In this document: positions 43,617 through 54,793 of the stretch, in pieces
Layout: the number at the start of each line of letters is the position of its first letter
Numbering within the stretch: position 1 is the first letter of the stretch
NCBI GenBank assembly: GCA_021904315.1
Contig: CM038914.1
Location: forward strand, 5,022,001 to 5,086,000
Direction: 5' to 3'
DNA length: 64,000 nt
From: Sphagnum magellanicum
Lineage: Eukaryota > Streptophyta > Sphagnopsida > Sphagnales > Sphagnaceae
Translations under genes and position numbers: made by a program
The notes under the pieces: generated by a model
What the model was told of the DNA's origin: nothing
Database searches by the model: none
Seen by the model: the letters and a program-made list of their open reading frames with translations, nothing else

Positions 43617-46600
43617 TCATTGTCGACCTCCGCTCCTGGCTGTGGCTGTGTTCCCCTTTGAATCACCTCTACCATTTGCAGTTGCTACCACAGTGCCATT
43701 TGACTGAGTTTCGTCTTTTTTGCCACGTCCACCTATCTTTGCCAGTCCCTTTGTTGAGTCATCATCAACATCCATTGGAGCTCCATTAGGTTCTGGAGGC
43801 TTTGCAAGCACAGGTTTAAACTGTTGCAAACATCCATAGGCTTTGTGTGAGAGGGAGATAGAGAAATCTCTGTTCATCAGTGATGTGAGACTGCAGAGAG
43901 AAACTCTACAGAAACTTGTGAGGGAAGGAAACATGATTAAGTCCAGTCAACAGTCCAGAGAGCTAGCTAATGTACCAACAAGAGACAGACAATTGCTGAG
44001 AGAGCAAGACTGACCTGGTAGACAGAGTAGATGACATTGCGGCGGATTTGGGCCATCATGTCCAGGAAGAGATTGTAACCCTCCAGCTTATACTCAATCA
44101 AGGGATCCCTTTGCGCATAGCCCCGCAGCCCAACAGCTTGCTGCACAAACTTGAGAGCTTGCAAATGCTCTTTCCATAGATTGTCTGTCTGGGTTAGCAC
44201 AAAGTAGCGCTCTGCTTCCTGCATCAACCCTGGCGCCATCTTTTCTACCTCCGCCTGGTTCCAACAGCCCTCATGATGCTTCAGAAAACTGTATGATGAA
44301 CAGAATTTACCTGCTGACACAATTGCTGTGCAGCCCTTGTTTTAGGGAAGAAACCATTGCTTGCAGGGAGGGAAGAGAAAGAGCAAGAGCTCAAGCTTTT
44401 TACCTTCTTTTGTAAGTATGCCTCCCGTCCTCGAAAATGAAGATAGTCACTGAGGCTCTCAATGGTGGAACACTTGTCAGCCAGCAGTTCTGGTGACAAG
44501 TCTTCAAGCAGATAACAGTATCTGCATCATCATCATCATCATCATCCATGGTTTGTAAAACTGCATGCAATCTTTCTTGTACCTCATTCAATGGCATCCA
44601 AATGCAGAAAAGCTTCCATTCTTGAACCCATAAAGACACCAGACAAAATCCTCAGCATTTCCCAACATTAGAGGACACCTGAGGAGTATAGAAAACATGT
44701 GCAGTATGGGAGCCAAAAAGAAAGGAGCAGGAAATAGCTCAAGAAGTGTATGGATTCCAGAAAATGAGAAAACAACTTACTGCTTCACTTTGGCACACAA
44801 AGCTTCCAGATTCCACTCCTCCCGAGGGAGTGATGCATCTATATTTGCCTGTCCCAAATCCCCAGCAAACAAATCCACCAACATGTTACATGCAACCCTT
44901 TTGGAAGCAAACTGCATTTAAGAGATTACACCACCTACTGAGGCTTTTACAGCAGCAACCCATGTGGTGCCACACATCATGTACAAATGACCATAACACT
45001 AGATGAGGTGGAGGACCACTACCTCCAAAATGTCATCCATTGTTAATTCAGCATATTCAAGCATCTGTGATTCTAGATTCTTGGCCTCAAGAGCCCGCCG
45101 GCGTTCTGTGTAAACCCGATCACGCTGGCTGTTCAGCACTTCATCATACTCAAATAGCTGTTTCCGGATGTCAAAGAAGTAACTCTCCACCTTTTTCTGA
45201 GCTTCATCAAGTGATCGGGTTAGCATCTTTGACTCAATTGGCAGATCCTCCACTCTGAAAGCTTTCATCAAGGCCTGCACAAAACCAAATTCATCTCTAT
45301 TAATGCACTGCTGCATGATACATCAACAAGATCACCTTCTTGGCTACACCCATGCAAGCATTGCACAATCTCTCTCACTCTCTTTTACTTTCACAATTGA
45401 ACTGTGTGAAGAAATCACCTGTATTCGATCACCACCAAATATCCTAAAAATATTGTCTTCAAGGCTGAGGAAAAATCTGGAGCTTCCAGGATCTCCTTGA
45501 CGACCACTCCGACCACGAAGCTGCAAAAAGCCAACAGGACCATACAACTCCATGAGTTGGTCAACAGATCATGCATTAGAAACGAAGGTTTGATCAGGCC
45601 ATATACAACACTGGCATCAGGAAGATTTGATGTCCCTTTTTTCTGGAAAGGCAGAAGTGCACCTGATTATCAATGCGCCTTGATTCATGCCGCTCAGTAC
45701 CAACAACATGGAGTCCTCCAGCTGCTACCACCTGCAACTTTTGACATGTGAGAACAGTCCATTCTAAATCTTCTCAATCTGTGTAGGATAGGTGATATCA
45801 ATGCAGGCCACATGCAAATCACACCTTTTTCTTCTCCTCATCAGTAAAGGATCTGAACTCTGTGATGATGGATTGCACCACATTCTGGAGCTGTGTCATC
45901 ACTTCATCTTCAATTGGACCCTGCATGCACCACACCACTTTCTCTGCTTCAGGAAATCTGACAGACAAAATGACCATGGGAGAAAGGCCAAGGGAAAAGA
46001 AGTCTATTTGCGCAGTTTCATGCTGTAAATTCTCTCAAATCCAAAAGACCATAACTCCCAGATAGGTGTCATTATTTGACCATGTATGTACCTTCTCACA
46101 AGCGTATGACAGACGATCCTCTGCCTCCAGCTCTGACAAGGACTTCTCACCCCATATTTTGGCAGCTGATTCAACAGCTTCCTCTGCCAGACTAGTCGTC
46201 TCCTTTGATAGCTTGCATGGAAACAAAGTCTCATTTACCTGTAGGAGACCGGATAAAATAGTTACCACTTCTCTGTCAACACCTTGAGTACATGGAAGAT
46301 GCCCTGCTGCTACAGAAATTACAAAAACACCAAACTGACAAGTTACTGGATTTCAGGTTTAGAAGGAGGCTTACCTTCCAGCTCTTTCTAATAGGCAACT
46401 TTTGATTTCTTTGGAAGGGAATTTCATCATCACTCAGCCTCACCACCCTGTCATTGAGACAACAGCCTATTCAGTAAAGCAGACTTCAAGACAGACATGG
46501 TCACCTACAGAAACACTTCTCTCCATTTTATTTTTCTTTTCCAAATGACGCCAAAACATGCAGTCAGTATGGTGAATGTACCGTGGCATAAGCATTTCAC

Positions 46601-49600
46601 GTAGCTTGAGTCTGGCCATGAACTCAGCATTTCCTCCTAAGATAATATCGGTCCCACGACCTGCCATATTGGTGGCAATAGTCACACCTCCCAGACGGCC
46701 ACTTTGTGCCACAATCTCAGCCTCTCGCTCCACATTCTCAGGCTTTGCATTAAGTACCTACAATGTTAAACTATGCAAATCAGAAACATTGAGACCCACA
46801 AGGTGTACAATCCCGGCACTACTGTTGAACAGCTCACGAAAAAATTTAAATAATGGACAATTGCCAGGGTTTATGGGGACAGAAAGAATGATGAAAATAG
46901 ACCACAAATTCTACCTGATGTGGGATAGAAGCTTCTATCAATTGCTTGGATAGGGCTTCACTCTGCTCCACACTTGTGGTGCCCACAAGCACAGGACGCC
47001 CTGTCTTATGCATGCGAGCTATTTCCACTACTGTAGCACGCCATTTACCATTCACTGTCCGGAAAACAACATCTGATTCATCCTGTACATCATCCAGTTC
47101 CCACAGTTAAAAATCAACAGAACACATTCTCACCTCTATTCCTTTGAACTTGCTCACTTGAGTACATACAAAATATGCACAAAAAACCTCCACACACTAA
47201 TGAGCAGCTGTTTTAGCTCATGACCCACCAACACGAGTGCTCCTAATTGAGCACACTTCAAGGGAGATGGGAGGATCTATATGGAAAAAGGGTGTACCTT
47301 CCGAATCATCGGCTTGTTGGTTGGAATAACTGTCACGTTCAGTTTATAAATGCTCTCAAACTCGGTGCTTTCTGTTGCTGCTGTTCCAGTCATGCCACAG
47401 AGCTTTGGGTACTGTGCCACCATTCATCACTCAATTAATCATTTTCTCCCCAGCACACTCCAAACCCCAGCCAGCTGGAAGTCCATGAGACATAAATGAA
47501 ATATGCACTAACTAAAAAGTGTGTCACCAATTGTCTATCGTTGATACCCACCCCAAATGCCACTGCCAACAGTAATCACAAAACAAATCCAGCTATAGGC
47601 AATGATCCACCCCATGAGCTTTTACCTGCAGAAAAAAGTTCTGGTAACTGATGGATGCTAGAGTTACTGTCTCGTTCTGGATTTTGATGCCTTCCTTAGC
47701 TTCAACAGCCTGATGCAGTCCATCACTCCACCGCCTTCCCTGCCAAATTCATCCCACACAACACATGTTGAAGGCCAAACAAAAAACCTCAGTAGGTGCA
47801 GTTTTGCTGCTGAGTGATAGACAATCTGAAAAGCAATTCAACATTAGAATTGAGGTTGGTGCTGTTATTGAAGTCCAGCAGATTGAGTTACAATGCACAA
47901 TATTGAAGGCCTATTGTTTACCTGCATAACTCTCCCAGTGAACTCATCTACAATCAGAGCCTCCTGACCTCGTACAATGTAGTTGACATTTTTCAAGAAA
48001 AGCTCCTTGGCTTTGATAGCATTTATGAGATATGAAGCCCACTGCTCACGGGGATCATAGAGGTCTGTAACACCCAATATTTCTTCCGCAGCTTCATAGC
48101 CAACTTCACTTAGCAGCACTGACTTTTGCTTTTCATCAACCTGCATCAGCAAAATGGCAAAATGGATAGGGCATAAGAAGGCAGGATGCAAAGAAACCTC
48201 CAATGGAATGATGCAGGACACCCAATCTTCATGACTTGAGAAACAATACTTCTAGGTTACCATGGGGACTGACAGCAACTCACAGTGTAGTGAATGTCAC
48301 GCTCAAAGGCAGATGCAATCTTTGATGCTTTCAGGTAGCGTTCACTTGGTTTTTCTGCGGATCCAGAAATAATCAATGGTGTGCGAGCCTCATCGATTAA
48401 GATTGAATCCACCTCATCAATAATGCAGAAATTGAAGCCACGCAACACCAGCTCCTCCTTGCTCTATTCTCGACAGGAAATGCACCAATTTAGTATTAAT
48501 TTACAGCCAGCAGAAGCAAGAAGAATCCCTGATATAGTACTACTAGGAAGTGTCTTCCCATCTCTGAGTACAGACCATGCTAGGGCTGAGATGCTGGCAG
48601 CATAAGAAGTTGAACTCACAGTGGCTAAATTGTCACGTAAGAAATCAAAACCAAGCTCACTGTTGGTTACATATGTGATGTCACACCCATAATTGTCCAT
48701 CCTTTCCTGTGGGGTCATCCCCTCTGCACAATGAAAACATGGCGGAAATTTCAAAGAAGTTGCTGAGACAAAAAAAAAAGAAAACAATTCTTAAACCCTC
48801 CAAAAGCAAGAGAAAAAGCAATCTTCCATCAACAACAATTGCCATTGATCTCTAGATTCCCTGATTTTATGACACAAAACACACTCAACAAGAGAGGCAT
48901 TTAGAACGTACGCTGAATGAGACCAACTCGAAGGCCCAAAAAGCGGTGGACTTGACCCACCCACTCACAATCACGCCTTGCTAAATAGTCGTTCACCGTC
49001 ACCACATGCACACCCTGACCTGTCAAGGCGTTCAAAAAAGCAGGGAGCACAGCTACCAGTGTCTTTCCTTCTCCAGTCCTCATTTCAGCGATCTGACCCT
49101 TGTGCAGCACCATTCCTCCTGCAATCCAAAAAACAAAACACTTGCTTTTTTTCTGTGAGACCAATACTCCCAAACACCAGTGTTGTAAACACTGGCCCAA
49201 TCCAACAAACAATGTCTAGATTCTCCTGAAAGTCAAGTGCAAAAGGTTGCAACACACAAATCTGAGCAGATAGTGCAAGAATCACTACATAATGTGAGCA
49301 AAATTCCATCATCATTTGGGAATAAATGGAATGACAAAGGCATGGACGGATGGATTAAAATGCCACACTACTGGTGGTGATACCTACCTATAAGCTGTAC
49401 ATCAAAAGGTCGGAGACCAAGTACTCTCTTGGAGGCTTCCCGCACCACTGCAAATGCCTCCTGCTCAAGGGTAATGGAACCAGCACTCCATCAGTTTCCT
49501 TCACTGGGCTGAATCAGTATCATCTCAAACCCATTCTTCTTTGCTTTCTGAATGCTTTTGTGTTCCTTCTCAAGCACTCTAACATTGCTTCTCCAACAAA

Positions 49601-50384
49601 AGGACATGTCCATGAAAATTTCAACATGGATTTCTATCATGAAAGCTGCTTCTTAACATGTTGAAATCCCAATAACAAGCTCAGCAATCCCAGTTCCATA
49701 TCAACAGAATTTCACAAATAGTTAGCAGTAGTTGCTCCTCCTCCTCCTCCTCCTCCTCCTCCAGAACTGCAACCCTAGTAGAATTCTGTGTGCAACAAGG
49801 TATGTTGGGGGGGGAGAGAGAAAAAGGATGATGAGAGGAGAACTGACAGGCAGAATGGAATCCATAGATTCACCCGACCGAGCGCGCTTCTTCAATTCCA
49901 CGGTACTGGCACGCAAATCCTCGTCCGACAGCATCTGAGTCTCCATCTCCAGCGCATTCACCTGCGCCACGGTTGCCGTATACTGCTGTCTGGCGGCTTC
50001 TCCCGTATCTGCTCCCTTGAACAGACCTCCGAAAATGCCTTGCAACGATGCCGATGCAACCCCTACCTCCTTGCGCCCACTACCACGAGTACTCTGGCCG
50101 CCGCCGCCACCACCACCACCACCACCACCACTAGCACCACCACTCGCGGGCGTCTCCAGGCTCCACAACCCTCCACGCTGACCACTAAGGGGTGATCCCG
50201 TGAAGCTCGTCTCCCCAATTCTGCCATTACACTGGAGAGAATTCGGGGGGGAAGAAGAGCCGGAAGCCAAAGAGGCGAGAAGCAAAGAACCAGAGCGCGC
50301 GAGAGAAGCAGGTGTATTGGAGCTGTGATAGGAAACACCCGCCACATCACTACACACCAACGCTGCCAAGGAATGTGCCGCCAT
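43617..50384 (-). CDS. SECA1: Chloroplast SecA1 preprotein translocase ATPase, 20 exons
   Basis: Motor ATPase that drives proteins from the stroma into thylakoids through the plastid SecYE channel. Exons (minus): 50384-49848, 49460-49388, 49118-48912, 48723-48620, 48463-48284, 48140-47922, 47739-47626, 47411-47298, 47082-46915, 46757-46582, 46447-46375, 46238-46092, 45920-45825, 45731-45663, 45520-45419, 45274-45023, 44848-44781, 44521-44404, 44254-44015 and 43820-43617. Total about 1,086 residues with closed frames. The first ATG is 50384; the open frame extends upstream without another ATG. The N-terminal region of about 100 residues is Ser/Ala/Gly-rich and includes 11 consecutive Gly, consistent with a transit peptide. 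Visible motifs: Walker A MRTGEGKT (216-223), [19 protein letters not shown] (Walker B at 323-326), YDPREQWA in the preprotein-binding region, [24 protein letters not shown] and [15 protein letters not shown] with the arginine finger. The C terminus ([11 protein letters not shown]... to SGGRQ) lacks the bacterial zinc-binding tail, as in plastid SecA1. The sequence is closer to SECA1 than to SECA2. Confidence 0.96.
44525..44547. repeat. (CAT)n microsatellite directly at a SecA1 splice acceptor
   Basis: On the coding (minus) strand this is a GAT run that ends in GATGATGCAG, immediately before exon 18 at 44521. The usual pyrimidine tract is missing. The exon frame upstream of the acceptor would hit TGA stops, and the frame after it ([13 protein letters not shown]) fits SecA, so the acceptor position is well supported. 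Confidence 0.8.
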
Positions 50385-50951
50385 TGCAGCACCAACTTCA
50401 ACAAAACCAAATCTCGTTGCCAAAATCTTTCGCCACTCACAGAAAAACTTTCTTCACACCTAAACCCACCACCCACAAACAGACGACATCTTGTTCAGAG
50501 CTTGTCCGCCATCGCCACCATCACCCGCAGCAACGCTTTGCTTGCACCTCGGGGCAGGCAGGCAAGCCGCAAGCCGCAAGCCGCAAGGACCACCCATCGA
50601 ACGAACGTCATCCCGAAACCACGACAGAAAACTGTCCATCGTCATCCACAAATTACAACATTAATTCCTCACACCCTCGCCCTTAAAGATGAAACCGGGA
50701 TGAAACCAGGATGAATCCGAGATGAAACAAGGGATGGAACTTGAGTAAGGAGGGAGAGCTGTGTCGCACGCACATGCAGCACAAGTTGTCCACCAATGGC
50801 AGAGCTTGGGAGTGGATAGGGTGCGTTCGTGGTGTGTTTATGACCATCCGATGTTCATCATCCGACGGCCTCCGTTCTATCCTCAACCTGCAACGTTGGA
50901 TTGCGGCTTATCCGATCAACGCTCAAATTCGATGCCGCGTCATAAATTTTT

Positions 50952-50991
<40 letters not shown>

Positions 50992-52220
50992 TATTTATTC
51001 GATTTCCCAAAAATAAATAAAATCCCTTATTAACAGTCTAACCCTAACCCTAATCCTAACCCTAAAATTAAACCCTAAATCTTCACGGTGCAATGGTAAG
51101 AAATGCAAAGCCGAAGGGGGTTTTGCAAAGTCGAACGAGAAGGCTTCGGAGGGAATAAAGTTCGTTGAATTCTTTGCGAGGATTTGGAAACCGGTAGGAT
51201 TTTCATGCATGAATCTGAAAAGTAGACAAGAGTTCAACTGATTCTTCATGGATTTTTGAAGGTGCTCGTGTAACAGCGTTACCGGATTGCAACTTTTCCT
51301 TTCATGGACACAACAATGTAAGCTATCTAAATTCTCTTCGTTCTTGATCTTGTTTTCTCCAAAAATATTTCCGTTCAGTGGAGTGTTTTCCAGACTGTAG
51401 TAATCAAGCAAAACATGCGAGTAGTCACTGGTTTGTTTTTTTTTTTTTTTTTTTTTGCAAGACGATATTTGCTAGTGACTGTGGATGACATGCATAAATA
51501 GCAAATGCATGAGAGAGACAAGAAGAGTTTTGATGATGCTATTATTGAGACACACACACTGTGTTACACCTATTGCCATATTGAAGACACCTTGAGTACT
51601 TGGGGGAATGGTGCTCTAAACCCTGGTCTTAAATCTGCTGATTTTCATTCTCCATTTCCTTCGTGTTTCTTTTTCCCCTCCCCTCTCCTCATTCCTTGGT
51701 TTCTTTTCTTATGCAATATGAATCTCGCTCGGATTGTGTCTTGTGTCATGAGGGACTTTGAAAACCGGTATAATGTATTCTGCTCTTTCACGAGCTCTGC
51801 AATGTGTTATGCATTGTAAGATATTTGCTGATTCCTTGGTTATGGGTTTAAGGGTTCTTTCTTTGGTGTCACTTTTGATATTTGGCTTGAAATGAAGAAT
51901 GTGCAATTGCATTTATGTGGTGTGTTAATGGATATGCTGGTTTTGATCCTACAAAATGAACTCTTTGTTTGCCACATGGTCAGCTCAAACACTGTCATTG
52001 ACCTATTCTGTACTGGTACATGTATTGCAGGGTCACAGGTGGAGGACTATCAAGTGCTGGGTTGTTTATCTAGGGGATGCAAGTTGTGCTGAGAGTCATG
52101 CACTTCAGCATTGCTATTTTGCAAAGATGTTTTGGTGTCCTTGAGGAGAACCCAATATGTTATACCATTGAAAGCTGAACCAGTTTGTTCTTTTGGGAAT
52201 AATTTCTAGTGTTAACAACA
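50385..52220. other. Divergent intergenic region between SecA1 and the PPR gene
   Basis: About 1.8 kb shared 5' region. It contains GCAAGCCGCAAGCCGCAAGC repeats (50573-50590), an (AT)n run (50957-50990), a telomere-like cluster CTAACCCTAACCCTAATCCT (51040-51060), and a T-run of 22 (51438-51459). No gene was supported. The stretch 51500-52220 has coding-like composition and a possible intron acceptor (TGTATTGCAG near 52030), so it may hold 5' untranslated exons of the PPR gene. Confidence 0.5.
50957..50990. repeat. (AT)n microsatellite
   Basis: About 17 TA/AT units between SecA1 and the PPR gene. Self-complementary and able to extrude as a cruciform. Confidence 0.9.
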
Positions 52221-54793
52221 ATGTGTCAGAGAGGACGAGCCTTTTGTATGTGGCGATTGTATAGATCATTTCTCAAACCATCAAATAGTTTAGAGGTTTA
52301 TAGGCGGGGTTCTGCCTTGAATTTTCATACGTCTGTGAGAAGGTCAAATGATCATACCATTGGTATCTTGTACCCCCCAGTTCTGCCCAATGAAATGGGT
52401 TCAGCAACTGGATCAGTTGGTTTCTTGAAATCAGATGAGACAAGAAGCAGACGGAGCTTTTCAGTAGCTTTTGCAGGTCATTCATGCAAATATGATTGTT
52501 CAATTGCCATGCATTGCTTTAAGGCAGATGCTCTTTTGCACAATGGTGGATCAAGGTTGTTTTCATCAGTGGCACAGCTGTCTTTGAGTGGGAATGAGGG
52601 TGGTCAGACTGCTGACAAGGAAACTGAAGAGAAAGTAGTTGAGTTGATTCAGAATTGGGGCCCTGATACTCCAAAGAGGTTGGAGGATTTGCAGCTGAAA
52701 CTGGACCCATACATGGTATGCCGCATTTTGAAACAGAAAATGAAGCAAGACTCTGCGTGGCAATTTTTCAAATGGGCAAAGATACAGAAGGATTTCTACC
52801 ACAATACATACACATATACTGCGCTTATTGATCAGCTAGGGAGGGCAAGAAATTTTCTGATGATTGAATCAGTATTAGAGGAGATGAAAAAAGAGGGTTG
52901 TGAGTTGAATGTTGTGACATTCACAGCACTCATTCATTGGAACCGACAGGCAAAAAACCTTGATGCAGTTCGACAGTTTTGGAAGCAAATGCATGACCAG
53001 AATTGCCGGCCAAATGTGGTGGCATTCACAACATGCATTGATGCACTTGCAAAAGGGGGATGTCACCAGGAAGCTATGGAGGTTTACAAGGAAATGCAAT
53101 CTGTGGGTTGTCGCCCTAATGTCTTCACCTTCACTGTCCTGATTCACAGCCTTACACAGGCTGGGAAACTGGATGCAGCTGCTGAAATCTTTGAGAAACT
53201 TGGGGAAGTGAATGTTCGACCTAATCGTATCACATACTCATTGCTCATTGGCGCTCATGCAAAAGCCGGCAGAGTTGAGCAGGCATTGTCATTTTATAAG
53301 CGAATGAGGGAGAGTGGGCTAAATACATCTTTCGAGACACGGAGTGTTCTGGCTAGAGCTTTGGAGGCTAGTGGCAGAAACATTGAAGCACGACAGATTC
53401 TTACCGATGATGCCAGATTGCTGCAACAAATTCAGTTACAACCTGGTGTGGTGCAGACAAAGTCTCCTGGAAGTGGTAGACGAGTTGGGAATCAAAAGCC
53501 AAAGAAAGATGATGGCACATCTTCAAACTCAACTCTTGACCAATTGCCAAAGCCAAGCAAGCTTGCAGAAATGTTGAAGACTTGGGGATCTGACACTGAG
53601 AAGCTTCTAGAATCGTTGGGCCCAAGACTAAGACCACCATATGTATTGAATGTGCTCAAGCTGCTGACCAGGGAGGGTTATGTTGCATGGCGATTTTATG
53701 AGTGGACAAGGGCCCAAGATGGTTTTGTGCAAACCCAATACATTTACACAAAGATAATGGACATCATTGGCCATGCAACAGAGGCTGGGAATTATGAGCT
53801 GATTGAGAAAGTACTCACAGAAATTGAGAGAGATCAAGAGAAAACCACACAGACATTTAACAACCTCATCAAGTGTTTGGTTGAAAACAAGCATACAGAA
53901 GCTGCTTTGCAGGTTTCATTTCTTCTCTCTGTTCTTTGCTCTATTCATAAAGCTCTCTTAAAGTTCAGGGCAATATGGTAGAGAATATCAACATAGATTC
54001 CTGGGATATTTTTCTTTCACATGGTGGGTTGTTTGGACACTGCATTCTCTATGTGACTTTTGTTGTGATCTCTAAGAACCCATTGGTTTAAAGAGAGTCT
54101 CAACTACTCTTGGGCTGATATTAGTGGTAGACCTTGGTCAGTTTGAGAGCAGTACATTCTCCAAATCCTCCAACCTGATTTAGTAATCTCAATGACATGT
54201 TCCTGTACTGTGGTGAACTTCAGGTCTTCAGTCGAATGAAGAGGCTTGGCTTTGAACCCAATGAAGTCACATACACACTACTGATTGACGTGCTATCAAG
54301 GGCCTTAAAGCATAAGGAGGCTATGGAAATTTATGAGGAAATGAAGCGGGCAGACTGCATGCCCACATTACAAACATACACTGTGCTAATCCGCAGCCTT
54401 GCATCTGCTGGGAGATTGGATGATGCAAAGAAGCTGTTCAAGAAGATGCCATCTTCTGGGCTCAAACCCAATGTGGTTACATATACAGTGATGATGCATG
54501 TACTTTCAAAGGCTGGGGAGACTGACAAGGTAATAGAGGTTTACAATCAAATGAAAGAGGCAAAGGTCAAGCCCACACGGGTTACGCTCAAGGTGTTGGC
54601 AAAAAGTCTTCGTCGAGCTGGAATGTCTGATGAAGCCGATGCTCTTTCTGCATCCATGCCTTATGTTGGTCTAAGTGAGGAGGAAGTTATGGTGATCAGT
54701 ACACCAGCAGAGAAGGCGGTGCATGATATTATGATGTCGAATTTCGCCAAAAAACAACATTCTGAACCTGTTCTTGCTCATTCTCAAACATAG
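52221..54793 (+). CDS. P-class pentatricopeptide repeat (PPR) protein, two exons, about 753 residues
   Basis: Exon 1 is 52221-53912 and exon 2 is 54224-54793 (GT-AG, phase 0). The start at 52221 is the first ATG after an in-frame stop at 52206-52208. Residues 1-120 (MCQRGRAFCMWRLYRSF...) are Arg/Ser-rich, as in an organelle-targeting sequence. The protein then shows two similar halves. Each starts with a helical module centred on W-G-x-D-T (146-150 and 455-459), continuing to a WxFFxWA-like segment (DSAWQFFKWAK at 177-187, YVAWRFYEWTR at 487-497). A tandem PPR array follows: about six motifs at 195-404 and six from 506 to near the end. Motifs such as NVVTFTALIHW...CRP and NEVTYTLLIDVLSR...CMP have canonical 35-residue spacing. 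No E, DYW or SMR domain follows, so it is P-class, expected to bind organelle RNA for stability, processing or translation. The intron falls within the eighth motif (after AALQ, before VFSRM). The exact orthologue is not identified. Confidence 0.93.
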
